Assembly: GCA_910583895.1 (NCBI GenBank)
Contig: CAJTYJ010000020.1
Span: 32,736 to 46,917 of the forward strand
Source: an uncultured Lachnospiraceae bacterium
GTDB lineage: Bacteria; Bacillota; Clostridia; Lachnospirales; Lachnospiraceae
Direction of reading: 5' to 3'
DNA length: 14,182 bases
Positions 1-8,015 of this stretch are shown in pieces. A model generated the notes under the pieces. The model had not been told where the DNA came from. It did not search any database and saw only the letters and a program-made list of their open reading frames with translations. The stretch's first letter is position 1, and each line of letters starts with the position of its first letter. Position numbers and translations under genes: made by a program.

Positions 1-9
1 GGTTATTCT

Positions 10-38
10 TTTACTTTTCTGCTGATAAATAGTATAAT
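10..38 (+). promoter_or_regulatory. Probable sigma-A promoter for dnaN
   Basis: A TATAAT hexamer at 33-38 is a perfect -10 match. It is preceded by a 17-base spacer and TTTACT at 10-15, which matches four of six positions of the TTGACA -35 consensus. The expected transcription start is near 44-46, just before two DnaA-box-like sequences, so the transcript would run through the origin elements and into dnaN at 161. The motifs are seen directly; their use as the dnaN promoter is inferred from position and orientation. Confidence 0.65.
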
Positions 39-46
39 AGACGGGG

Positions 47-63
47 TTATCCACTTATCAACA
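47..63 (+). promoter_or_regulatory. Two tandem DnaA-box-like sites
   Basis: TTATCCACT (47-55) and TTATCAACA (55-63) each differ at one position from the DnaA box consensus TTATCCACA. They share one base and point the same way. DnaA boxes between dnaA and dnaN are the rule in Firmicutes origins, and the downstream gene here is dnaN. The pair sits immediately downstream of the predicted dnaN transcription start, so DnaA bound here could also repress dnaN. More boxes probably lie left of the window. Confidence 0.65.
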
Positions 64-112
64 CCTGTTATTACTAAGACTATGAAATAAATTATTAATA
101 TATTACCTGATG
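64..112 (+). other. Probable origin unwinding region (DnaA-trio-like plus AT-rich)
   Basis: Directly after the DnaA-box pair comes a short GC patch (CCTG, 64-67) and then the consecutive triplets TTA, TTA, CTA (68-76), with a further CTA in register at 80-82. An AT-rich tract of about 25 bases (81-106) follows. In the Bacillus subtilis basal unwinding system the order is DnaA boxes, GC-rich patch, then DnaA-trios, which read 3'-(G/A)AT-5' on one strand and so as T(T/C)A-like triplets phased as (C/T)TA on the other. The order and strand match here. Function is inferred; triplets of this kind are easy to find by chance in AT-rich DNA. Confidence 0.5.
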
Positions 113-160
113 GCAGCCCAAAATTTTTGCACATATACAAGAAAGGAACCTATACACATT

Positions 161-1270
161 ATGAAGATTGTATGTTCAAAGTCCAGTCTCTTAAACGGAG
201 TACAAACTGTTTCCAAAGCCGTTCCCAACAAGACGACGATGTCTATTCTGGAATGTATTCTTGTAGATACGAGAACCGGTGAGATCAAACTGACTGCTAA
301 TGATATGGAACTTGGTATAGAAACTGTCATTGACGGTGAGATCATAGAGAAGGGTATTATCGCGTTAGATGCCAAAATTTTTCTGGAGATCGTAAGGAAA
401 CTTCCGGATAATGATATCACGATTGAGACGGATGATTCTTTTAAGACGACCATTACCTGTGAAAAGGCCAAATTTAACATTATCGGGAAATCAGGAGAAG
501 ATTTCTCTTTCCTGCCGGAGATCGAGAAGAATGACTGCGTGATGCTGTCCCAGTTTACTTTGAAAGAAGTGATCAGACAGACGATCTTTGCCATTTCGGA
601 TAACGATAATAACAAACTGATGACAGGAGAATTATTCGAGATCAGTGACAATACGTTGAAGGTGGTTGCGCTTGACGGCCACAGGATCTCGATCAGAAGG
701 ATACTGCTTAAGAATTCTTATGATTACAAGAAAGTGGTCGTACCCGGTAAGACATTGAATGAAATAAGCAAGATCCTTTCCGGCGATATGGATAAGGATG
801 TGAGCATTTATTTTACAAGTAAGCACATTTTGTTTGAATTCGATAATACGATCGTTGTTTCCAGACTGATCGAGGGCGAGTATTTCAGGATTGAACAGAT
901 GCTGTCCAGCGATTACGAGACAAGAGTGCGAATCAACAAAAAGGAATTGCTCAACTGTATCGACAGGGCTACTCTGCTTGTAAAAGAAGGGGACAAGAAG
1001 CCTGTTATCATGAGTGTTATGGAAGGCATGATACAGCTGAAAATGAATTCCACTGTCGGAAGCATGGATGAGGAGATCGATATTGACAAGGAAGGGAAGG
1101 ATCTGATGATCGGATTCAATCCAAAGTTCCTGATCGATTCCCTGCGCGTGATCGAGGATGAAGAGATCAATTTGTTTATGGTCAATCCGAAGGCTCCCTG
1201 TTTTATCAGGAATGCGGAAGAGACTTATATCTATGTGATACTGCCGGTGAATTTTACGACGGTGAATTAA
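161..1270 (+). CDS. dnaN: DNA polymerase III subunit beta (sliding clamp)
   Basis: This encodes the ring-shaped processivity clamp that tethers the replicative polymerase and recruits repair and mismatch factors through its hydrophobic pocket. The product of 369 residues fits the usual beta-clamp length of three repeated domains (about 1-120, 130-250 and 255-369). The N-terminus begins MKIVCSKSSLLNGVQTVSKA, typical of clostridial clamps, and the C-terminus ends in the family-type YVILPVNF segment, which in known clamps helps form the peptide-binding cleft. The frame stays open upstream to an ATG at 110, but that start has no ribosome site and would add 17 non-homologous-looking residues. The ATG at 161 follows GAAAGGAA (141-148) and gives the family N-terminus. 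It is the first gene after the origin elements, as expected directly downstream of dnaA. Confidence 0.96.
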   Translation: MKIVCSKSSLLNGVQTVSKAVPNKTTMSILECILVDTRTGEIKLTANDMELGIETVIDGEIIEKGIIALDAKIFLEIVRKLPDNDITIETDDSFKTTITCEKAKFNIIGKSGEDFSFLPEIEKNDCVMLSQFTLKEVIRQTIFAISDNDNNKLMTGELFEISDNTLKVVALDGHRISIRRILLKNSYDYKKVVVPGKTLNEISKILSGDMDKDVSIYFTSKHILFEFDNTIVVSRLIEGEYFRIEQMLSSDYETRVRINKKELLNCIDRATLLVKEGDKKPVIMSVMEGMIQLKMNSTVGSMDEEIDIDKEGKDLMIGFNPKFLIDSLRVIEDEEINLFMVNPKAPCFIRNAEETYIYVILPVNFTTVN

Positions 1271-1333
1271 GGAAGCATACTCTGAAAGTTGGTTCACGAT
1301 TATCAAAAGTTGATGGGAATAAGATAGAAAAAT

Positions 1334-1543
1334 ATGGAAATAATAAAGATCAGGGACGATTTTATCAAGCTGGGACAGGCGCTTAAGCTGGCAGGTCTGG
1401 TGGAATCCGGTGTGGATGCCAAGATCGAGGTACAGGAAGGACAGGTTAAGTTAAACGGTGTTGTGGAGGTGCAGCGCGGTAAGAAGGTTCATCCGGGCGA
1501 TGTGATAGAATACGGCGGACAACAGGTTAGGGTAGAGAACTGA
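1334..1543 (+). CDS. yaaA: S4-domain RNA-binding protein, YaaA/RlbA type
   Basis: A 69-residue protein made almost entirely of one S4 RNA-binding fold. The characteristic core reads FIKLGQALKLAGLVESG (residues 11-27), followed by a region with an exposed basic patch, VQRGKKVHPGDVIEYGG (46-62), as in YaaA of Bacillus, which lies in the same place between dnaN and recF. That protein has been linked to ribosome assembly; its exact RNA target here cannot be read from sequence. The stop TGA (1541-1543) overlaps the recF start by one base (TGATG), so the two genes are probably translationally coupled. The ribosome site ahead of ATG 1334 is weak (a purine-rich stretch without a clear GGAGG). It should not be confused with the unrelated E. 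coli gene also named yaaA. Confidence 0.9.
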   Translation: MEIIKIRDDFIKLGQALKLAGLVESGVDAKIEVQEGQVKLNGVVEVQRGKKVHPGDVIEYGGQQVRVEN

Positions 1544-2622
1544 TGATTATAAAATCATTGGAAATTGCAGATTACAGGAATTACGACTCTTTACATATTG
1601 ATTTCAGCAGCGGCACAAATATTCTCTATGGAGATAACGCGCAGGGTAAGACGAATATTCTGGAAGCGATCTACATGTCGGCTACTACGAAATCCCACAA
1701 AGGAACAAAGGATAAGGACGTCGTCAATTTCAGGAAAGAGGAAGCGCATATCAGGACTTATCTGGAAAAAGAAGGTATAGAGACGAGAGTGGATATGCAT
1801 CTTCGGAAAAACAAGTCCAAGGGAATTGCGATTGACGGCCAGAAGATCAAGAAAGCGGCACAGCTGCTTGGTTTGTTGAATGTTGTTTTCTTTTCTCCGG
1901 AAGACTTAAGCATCATTAAGAATGGTCCGGCGGAGAGAAGAAGATTTGTGGATATGGAATTGTGTCAGCTGGATCAGTTCTATCTCTACAACCTGAACAA
2001 TTACAACAAGATTGTAAACCAGCGCAATAAGCTGTTGAAAGATATGTATTTCAATCCTTCTCTGCGCGATACCCTGAATATATGGGATTCGCAGCTTATC
2101 TCTTTCGGAAGTAAGATCATAGAGAGAAGGCAGCTCTTTGTGGAGCAGCTGAATGAGATCATATTGGAGATACACAGGAAACTGTCGGGCGGCAGGGAGA
2201 ATCTCGTCATTCAGTATGAGCCGGATGTGCTCATAGATGAGTATGAGAAAAAGATGTCGTTGAATCAGGAGCGGGATGTCAAGTTAAAGCAGACCAGTAC
2301 GGGGCCGCACAGGGATGATTTCAGTTTTGTGGTGGGAGATATCGACATCCGCAAATTCGGATCCCAGGGGCAGCAGAGGACGGCGGCGCTTTCACTTAAG
2401 TTATCGGAGATTGAACTGGTAAAGAAGATGACCAGAGATAATCCGGTGCTCCTGTTGGATGATGTTTTGTCGGAGCTTGACAGCAACAGGCAGAATTATC
2501 TGTTAAGTACGATTGGGGATATTCAGACGATCATCACCTGTACGGGGCTGGATGAATTTGTGAATAACCGATTTGAAATCGACAAAGTTTTTCATATAGA
2601 GAGTGGTAAAATTATAGTATAG
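1543..2622 (+). CDS. recF: DNA replication and repair protein RecF
   Basis: An SMC/ABC-like ATPase of 359 residues, the normal RecF length. With RecO and RecR it helps load RecA at single-strand gaps and stalled forks. Visible motifs are Walker A GDNAQGKTN (residues 30-38), the TSTGPHRDDF block (251-260), the signature motif SQGQQRT (274-280), and Walker B with D-loop LLLDDVLSELD (303-313). No motif is missing. The start ATG shares its A with the stop codon of the S4 gene, with the purine-rich AGGTTAGGGTAGAG just upstream. Conserved linkage to dnaN and gyrB supports the assignment. Confidence 0.96.
   Translation: MIIKSLEIADYRNYDSLHIDFSSGTNILYGDNAQGKTNILEAIYMSATTKSHKGTKDKDVVNFRKEEAHIRTYLEKEGIETRVDMHLRKNKSKGIAIDGQKIKKAAQLLGLLNVVFFSPEDLSIIKNGPAERRRFVDMELCQLDQFYLYNLNNYNKIVNQRNKLLKDMYFNPSLRDTLNIWDSQLISFGSKIIERRQLFVEQLNEIILEIHRKLSGGRENLVIQYEPDVLIDEYEKKMSLNQERDVKLKQTSTGPHRDDFSFVVGDIDIRKFGSQGQQRTAALSLKLSEIELVKKMTRDNPVLLLDDVLSELDSNRQNYLLSTIGDIQTIITCTGLDEFVNNRFEIDKVFHIESGKIIV
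2589..2618 (+). promoter_or_regulatory. Possible internal promoter for gyrB
   Basis: TTTTCA (2589-2594) and TATAGT (2613-2618) are separated by 18 bases and match four of six and five of six consensus positions. The site overlaps the last codons of recF, ahead of the 72-base gap before gyrB. A perfect 6-bp inverted repeat with one central base (ATACAG at 2633-2638, CTGTAT at 2640-2645) lies just downstream of the expected start. A separate gyrase promoter would make sense because gyrB is often regulated by supercoiling, but such matches occur by chance in AT-rich DNA. Confidence 0.3.
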
Positions 2623-2694
2623 CTATTTATTGATACAGGCTGTATGGTCAGCCGAAAAGCGTGGATAGCGGCGTTGAAGAAGGGCATGGTGAAT

Positions 2695-4611
2695 ATGGCT
2701 AACGAATACGGTGCAGATCAAATACAGATTCTGGAGGGTCTTGAGGCAGTCAGGAAAAGACCCGGTATGTATATAGGCAGTACGTCACTGAGAGGACTTC
2801 ATCATCTGGTGTATGAGATTGTGGATAACTCGGTTGACGAGGCGCTGGCCGGTTTCTGTAACACGATCTATGTTACGATCAATCAGGATAATTCAATCAC
2901 CGTGGAGGATAACGGAAGAGGAATTCCTGTGGGGATCAACCACAAGGCGGGTATTCCCGCTGTGGAAGTGGTATTTACGATTCTTCATGCCGGCGGAAAA
3001 TTCGGCGGCGGAGGATATAAGGTATCCGGCGGCCTGCATGGCGTGGGAGCTTCCGTGGTCAATGCGTTGTCCGACTGGCTGGAAGTGGAAATCTGTGCGG
3101 AAGGCAAGGTGCATAAACAGCGCTATGAGAGAGGACATGTGTGTTATCCGCTTAAGGTAGTGGGAGAATGTGAAGCCGATAAGACGGGAACGAAAGTGCA
3201 CTTTATACCGGATAAGACGATTTTTGAGGAGACTGTTTTTGACTATGATACGCTTAAAACAAGGCTTCGGGAGACGGCTTTTCTGACGAAAGGTTTAAGA
3301 ATTGTTCTTATTGATGAGAGAGAAGGGAAGGAACAGAAGAAAGAATTCCATTACGAGGGCGGTATCAAGGAGTTTGTTACATATCTGAATAAGAGTAAGG
3401 AATCATTGTACAACGACGTTATGTATTTCGAGGGCAGCAGGAACGGCGTGTATGTGGAGGTGGCCCTGCAGCATAATGATTCCTATAACGAAAGCGTATA
3501 TACTTTTGTCAATAATATTAATACACCGGAGGGCGGTACGCATCTGGTAGGTTTCAGGAATGCGCTGACGAAGACTTTTAACGATTATGCACGCACTAAT
3601 AAACTGCTGAAAGACAGTGAAGCGAATCTTTCCGGAGAGGATATCAGGGAAGGTTTGACGGCTATTATCAGTATAAAGGTGGAAGATCCGCAGTTTGAAG
3701 GACAGACGAAACAGAAGCTGGGGAATTCGGAAGCCAGAGGAGCGGTTGACGGTGTGGTCAGTGAACAGCTCACCTATTTCCTGGAGCAGAATCCGTCGGT
3801 TGCCAAGACGATCTGCGAGAAGTCGATTCTGGCGCAGCGTGCCAGAGAGGCGGCCAGAAAGGCGAGGGATCTGACAAGGCGTAAGACGGCGCTGGAAGGG
3901 AGCGCTCTTCCGGGTAAGCTGGCGGACTGTTCCGATAAAGATCCTAAGAATTGCGAGATCTATATCGTGGAGGGAGATTCTGCAGGCGGTTCTGCCAAGA
4001 CTGCCAGAAGCCGTGCGACGCAGGCTATTCTGCCGCTTCGCGGTAAGATCCTGAATGTGGAAAAGGCGAGACTGGATAAAATCTATGCCAATGCTGAGAT
4101 CAAAGCCATGATCACGGCTTTCGGCACGGGGATTCATGATGATTTTGATATCAGCAAGCTGCGGTACGACAAGATCATTATTATGACGGATGCCGATGTG
4201 GACGGGGCGCATATCGCTACGCTGATGCTGACTTTTATCTATCGTTTCATGCCGGAACTGATCAAGCAGGGACATGTATATCTGGCGAAGCCGCCTCTCT
4301 ATAAACTGGAGAAAAACAGGCAGGTGTGGTATGCCTACAGCGATGAGGAACTGGAAAAAATCCTTACGGAAGTGGGACGCGACCAGAATAATAAGATTCA
4401 GCGGTACAAAGGTCTGGGAGAGATGGACGCGGACCAGCTGTGGGAAACTACCATGGATCCGGAGAAACGTATCCTGCTTCGTGTGAATATCAACGAGGAA
4501 GAAGAGTCGGAGGTGGATCTTACCTTTAACACGCTGATGGGTGACAAGGTGGAGCCGCGCCGGATCTTTATCGAAGAAAATGCGAAGTTTGTAAAGAATC
4601 TGGATATATGA
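2695..4611 (+). CDS. gyrB: DNA gyrase subunit B
   Basis: ATPase subunit of gyrase (GyrA2GyrB2), which introduces negative supercoils ahead of the fork. The 638-residue product is the usual length for Gram-positive GyrB. The GHKL ATPase domain shows EIVDNSVDEA with catalytic Glu41 and Mg-binding Asn45, EDNGRGIPVG (71-80) and the GGLHGVGAS lid (112-120). The QTK loop (337-339) supplies the lysine that contacts ATP. The TOPRIM domain shows EGDSAGGSAK (426-435) with Glu426, and DADVD (499-503). The position equal to E. coli Lys447 is Arg449, as in other Gram-positives. An upstream in-frame ATG at 2644 would add 17 residues without a ribosome site, whereas ATG 2695 follows AAGAAGGG (2677-2684) and yields the conserved MANEYGADQIQILEGLEAVR start. 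KLGNSEARG after the QTK loop and linkage to gyrA argue for GyrB over ParE. Confidence 0.97.
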   Translation: MANEYGADQIQILEGLEAVRKRPGMYIGSTSLRGLHHLVYEIVDNSVDEALAGFCNTIYVTINQDNSITVEDNGRGIPVGINHKAGIPAVEVVFTILHAGGKFGGGGYKVSGGLHGVGASVVNALSDWLEVEICAEGKVHKQRYERGHVCYPLKVVGECEADKTGTKVHFIPDKTIFEETVFDYDTLKTRLRETAFLTKGLRIVLIDEREGKEQKKEFHYEGGIKEFVTYLNKSKESLYNDVMYFEGSRNGVYVEVALQHNDSYNESVYTFVNNINTPEGGTHLVGFRNALTKTFNDYARTNKLLKDSEANLSGEDIREGLTAIISIKVEDPQFEGQTKQKLGNSEARGAVDGVVSEQLTYFLEQNPSVAKTICEKSILAQRAREAARKARDLTRRKTALEGSALPGKLADCSDKDPKNCEIYIVEGDSAGGSAKTARSRATQAILPLRGKILNVEKARLDKIYANAEIKAMITAFGTGIHDDFDISKLRYDKIIIMTDADVDGAHIATLMLTFIYRFMPELIKQGHVYLAKPPLYKLEKNRQVWYAYSDEELEKILTEVGRDQNNKIQRYKGLGEMDADQLWETTMDPEKRILLRVNINEEEESEVDLTFNTLMGDKVEPRRIFIEENAKFVKNLDI

Positions 4612-4647
4612 TAATGACGGGTTACCGGAAAGGAACATTGTTACAGG

Positions 4648-7161
4648 ATGGATGATAGAATTTTTGACAAGATTGAGGAAGTAGATCTCAAAAAAAAGAT
4701 GGAAGATTCTTACATAGATTATGCCATGAGCGTTATTGCGGCCCGTGCGCTTCCTGATGTAAGAGACGGTTTGAAGCCGGTACAGCGCCGGGTTCTCTAT
4801 TCCATGATCGAGTTGAATAACGGCCCGGACAAGCCTCACAGAAAGAGTGCCCGTATCGTCGGTGATACGATGGGTAAATATCACCCCCACGGTGACAGTT
4901 CCATCTATGGAGCGCTTGTTAATATGGCGCAGGAATGGTCTACCAGATATCCGCTTGTGGACGGACACGGAAATTTCGGTTCCGTGGACGGCGACGGAGC
5001 GGCGGCCATGCGTTATACGGAGGCAAGGCTGAGCAAAATTTCCATGGAGCTTCTGGCGGATATCAATAAAGATACCGTTGATTTTGCTCCCAACTTTGAC
5101 GATACGGAGAAAGAACCCAAGGTTCTGCCCAGCCGTTATCCGAATCTGCTTGTAAACGGTACTTCCGGTATTGCGGTTGGTATGGCTACTAACATACCGC
5201 CTCATAATCTGCGGGAAGTGATCAGTGCGGTAGTGAAGATCATTGACAATCGTGTGAATGAGGACAGAGCCACCGATATGGAGGAGCTTCTGGAGATCGT
5301 GAAAGCTCCTGATTTTCCTACGGGCGGAATCATCCTCGGTACGCGGGGGGCGGAAGAAGCCTACAGGACAGGGCGCGGCAAGGTGAGAGTACGCGCTGTC
5401 ACGGATATCGAGACGATGCCTAACGGAAAGAGCCGCATCATCGTGACGGAACTTCCCTATATGGTCAACAAGGCCAACTTGATCTTAAAGATCGCAGATC
5501 TTGTGAAGTTAAAAAAGATTGACGGTATCACGGACCTTCGGGATGAGACGAACCGTGAAGGTATGCGTATCGTGATAGAACTGCGCAAGGATGCCAATGC
5601 CAACGTGATCCTGAATCAGCTGTACAAGCATACACAGCTTCAGGATTCCTTCGGCGTTATCATGCTGGCGCTGGTGAATAATGAACCTAAGGTCATGAAT
5701 CTTCTTGACATGCTGACGCACTATATCAGACATCAGGAAGAAGTGGTGACCAGAAGGACGAGATATGATCTGAACAAAGCGGAAGAACGGGATCATATTT
5801 TACAGGGTCTTCTGATTGCGCTGGATCATATTGATGAAGTGATCCAGATCATCAGAAGCAGCCAGACTACGCCGATCGCGAAAGAAAGGCTTATCGAGCG
5901 TTTCCAGTTCTCCGATGCACAGGCACAGGCGATCGTGGACATGCGTCTGCGTGCGCTGACAGGTCTGGAGAGAGAGAAACTTGAGAACGAACACAGGGAG
6001 TTAATGGCTAAGATTGCCGAGTTAAAGGCAATTCTGGCAGATGAAAAACTGCTGCTGGGAGTGATCAGAGAAGAAATCCTCATTATTTCCGAGAAATTCG
6101 GAGATGACAGAAGAAGTAAGATCGGATTCGATGTCTATGACATCAATATGGAGGATCTGATTCCCAAAGGAAATACCGTGATCGCCATGACCAGTCTCGG
6201 TTATGTGAAACGTATGACTGTGGATAACTTCAAGTCACAAAACCGCGGCGGCAAGGGCATTAAAGGAATGCAGACGATCGAGGAAGATTATATCGAGGAT
6301 CTTCTGATGACATCGACGCATCACTATCTGATGTTCTTTACCAATTTAGGACGGGTATACCGGATCAAAGCGTATGAGATTCCGGAGGCCAGCCGGACCG
6401 CCAGAGGGATTGCCATTGTCAATATCCTGCAGCTGAATCCGGGAGAAAAGATATCGGCGATGATACCGATCAAGGATTATGAGGAGAATGAAAATCTTTT
6501 CATGGTAACAAAGCGCGGTATTGTAAAGAAAACACCTGTTATGGAATTTAGTAATGTCCGTAAAAACGGGCTTGCTGCCATTAATCTGCGGGAAGACGAT
6601 GAATTGATCGAAGTAAAGACAACTTCCCGGGATACGGAGATCTTCCTGGTGACAAAACTTGGTATGTGTATTCGCTTCAAGGAGACAGATGTGCGGCCCA
6701 CCGGCAGAAGTTCTATGGGTGTGATCGGCATGAATTTGTCAGACGGGGATGAGATCGTCGGAATGCAGCTGGATCACCAGGGCGATTCTCTTCTGATCGT
6801 GTCCGAAAATGGTATGGGAAAACGTACTTATCTGGATGAATTTACGGTACAGAAACGAGGCGGCAAAGGTATCAAATGTTATAAGATCACCGAGAAGACC
6901 GGAGATGTGGTCGGTGTGAAAGCGGTGGATGATGAGCATGAGATCATGATGATCACCACAGAGGGCATTATCATACAGCTCCGCATGGATGATATTTCCA
7001 CTCTGGGAAGAATTACTTCCGGTGTGAAGATGATCAATCTGGATGATAATGTGAAGGTGGCAAGAATTGCCAAGGTAAGAGAGAAGCTCAGCGACGGGCA
7101 TCATGAGATAGAGAATCTGGATGATATCGTAGATGAAGAAGAGGAAGCAGAAGATAAATGA
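4648..7161 (+). CDS. gyrA: DNA gyrase subunit A
   Basis: Cleavage and DNA-wrapping subunit of gyrase, 837 residues, full length. The winged-helix/tower part carries the catalytic tyrosine Tyr123 in AAAMRYTEAR and the quinolone region HPHGDSSIYGAL (79-90). There Ser84 equals E. coli Ser83, while Gly88 stands where E. coli has Asp87. A coiled-coil segment spans roughly 370-485. The C-terminal beta-pinwheel (about 500-810) contains two GyrA-box-like motifs, QNRGGKG (531-537) in the first blade and QKRGGKG (735-741) near the last. The GyrA box marks GyrA and its wrapping activity, in contrast to ParC. The tail (824-836) is strongly acidic. The start follows GGAAAGGAA (4627-4635), 36 bases after gyrB, so both subunits should be made from one message. 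The stop overlaps the next gene. Confidence 0.97.
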   Translation: MDDRIFDKIEEVDLKKKMEDSYIDYAMSVIAARALPDVRDGLKPVQRRVLYSMIELNNGPDKPHRKSARIVGDTMGKYHPHGDSSIYGALVNMAQEWSTRYPLVDGHGNFGSVDGDGAAAMRYTEARLSKISMELLADINKDTVDFAPNFDDTEKEPKVLPSRYPNLLVNGTSGIAVGMATNIPPHNLREVISAVVKIIDNRVNEDRATDMEELLEIVKAPDFPTGGIILGTRGAEEAYRTGRGKVRVRAVTDIETMPNGKSRIIVTELPYMVNKANLILKIADLVKLKKIDGITDLRDETNREGMRIVIELRKDANANVILNQLYKHTQLQDSFGVIMLALVNNEPKVMNLLDMLTHYIRHQEEVVTRRTRYDLNKAEERDHILQGLLIALDHIDEVIQIIRSSQTTPIAKERLIERFQFSDAQAQAIVDMRLRALTGLEREKLENEHRELMAKIAELKAILADEKLLLGVIREEILIISEKFGDDRRSKIGFDVYDINMEDLIPKGNTVIAMTSLGYVKRMTVDNFKSQNRGGKGIKGMQTIEEDYIEDLLMTSTHHYLMFFTNLGRVYRIKAYEIPEASRTARGIAIVNILQLNPGEKISAMIPIKDYEENENLFMVTKRGIVKKTPVMEFSNVRKNGLAAINLREDDELIEVKTTSRDTEIFLVTKLGMCIRFKETDVRPTGRSSMGVIGMNLSDGDEIVGMQLDHQGDSLLIVSENGMGKRTYLDEFTVQKRGGKGIKCYKITEKTGDVVGVKAVDDEHEIMMITTEGIIIQLRMDDISTLGRITSGVKMINLDDNVKVARIAKVREKLSDGHHEIENLDDIVDEEEEAEDK

Positions 7162-8015
7162 AGCTGGCGGTGATCGGGGATATTCACAGTAATCATATTG
7201 CTTTAGAGACCTGTATTGAGCATGCACTTGCGAGAAATGTGGATGAATTCCTTTTTCTGGGAGATTACGTCAGTGATTGCCCTTATCCGCAGAGAACGAT
7301 GAAGATTATCTATGAAATGAAAGAGAAGTATCGCTGTACGTTTATTCGGGGAAACAGAGAGGATTATATGCTGGATCACCGGAAAGATCCGCAGCAGAGA
7401 TGGACTTATTCTTCCGCCAGCGGTAATCTGCTCTATACTTATGAAAATCTGACGAAGCGGGATCTGGATTTTTATGAAGAGATGGACATTCAGGGAATCT
7501 ATGTGAGAGAAGGGTATCCTGTTTTTCGTTATTGCCATGGGTCCCCTGTAAGATCCAATGAATTATTAACATTTGAAAATGATAATCTGAAAAAGATCAT
7601 AGAAGCTCTGGATGTGGATTTGATCATCAGCGGACACACTCATATACAGGAGAGTGTTATGTTTGGTTCCAAAAAGCTGATTCATCCGGGTTCTGTAGGG
7701 GTTCCCTGGTATTATGAAGGTAAGACACAGTATATGATACTGCATGGAACGGATCATGGATGGAAGGAGGAGTTTTTTCAGTTAAATTACGATGTGGATG
7801 CCGTGAAGGAAGAATTTCTGACTTCCGGGATTATGGAGAAAGCGCTGCATTGGCCTGAATTAATTCTGCATTGTCTGTATACGGGGAATGACTATACGCC
7901 TCTTTGTCTGCCGCAGGCGATGAAACTGTGCAGGGAGGCGGAAGGAGAAGCAAACTGGCCGGATATACCGGAAAAGTACTGGGAGATGGCGTTTTCTCAA
8001 CTTGTGCATAAGTAA
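7158..8015 (+). CDS. Calcineurin-like metallophosphoesterase
   Basis: A 285-residue cytosolic phosphoesterase of the YfcE/MJ0936-like calcineurin superfamily. All metal-site motifs are present: GDIHSN (Asp8, His10), GDYV (Asp36), GNRED (Asn66), CHGSP (His127), SGHTH (His160, His162) and HPGSVG (176-181). These residues bind a di-metal centre that hydrolyses phosphomono- or phosphodiesters. The substrate cannot be read from sequence. The roughly 85 residues after the core (about 200-285) are rich in aromatic and acidic residues and have no motif I know. No signal peptide or membrane helix is visible. The start ATG overlaps the gyrA stop (ATGA, 7158-7161), implying translational coupling to gyrase, and the gene is followed at once by a terminator, so it is the last gene of the operon. 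Coupling alone does not prove a gyrase-related role. Confidence 0.88.
   Translation: MKLAVIGDIHSNHIALETCIEHALARNVDEFLFLGDYVSDCPYPQRTMKIIYEMKEKYRCTFIRGNREDYMLDHRKDPQQRWTYSSASGNLLYTYENLTKRDLDFYEEMDIQGIYVREGYPVFRYCHGSPVRSNELLTFENDNLKKIIEALDVDLIISGHTHIQESVMFGSKKLIHPGSVGVPWYYEGKTQYMILHGTDHGWKEEFFQLNYDVDAVKEEFLTSGIMEKALHWPELILHCLYTGNDYTPLCLPQAMKLCREAEGEANWPDIPEKYWEMAFSQLVHK

Noticed and set aside
110..160. Upstream ATG start for dnaN
   Set aside because: It has no ribosome site, overlaps the origin-type AT-rich region, and the extra 17 residues do not resemble clamp N-termini.
1302..1314. Short inverted repeat ATCAA-AAG-TTGAT and a TTATCAAAA DnaA-box-like string between dnaN and the S4 gene
   Set aside because: The repeat is only 5 bp with no T tract, and the box has two mismatches and stands alone; both are expected by chance.
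2644..2694. Upstream ATG start for gyrB
   Set aside because: It lacks a Shine-Dalgarno and sits in the palindrome; ATG 2695 has a good site and gives the conserved N-terminus.
3403..5205. A 600-codon open frame on the minus strand across gyrB and gyrA
   Set aside because: It lies opposite two complete, motif-rich gyrase genes, has no recognisable domain and no sensible ribosome site, and is explained by codon bias of the sense strand.
4648..7161. ParC/ParE instead of GyrA/GyrB
   Set aside because: GyrA-box motifs, the recF-gyrB-gyrA order at the origin and GyrB-type motif details favour gyrase.
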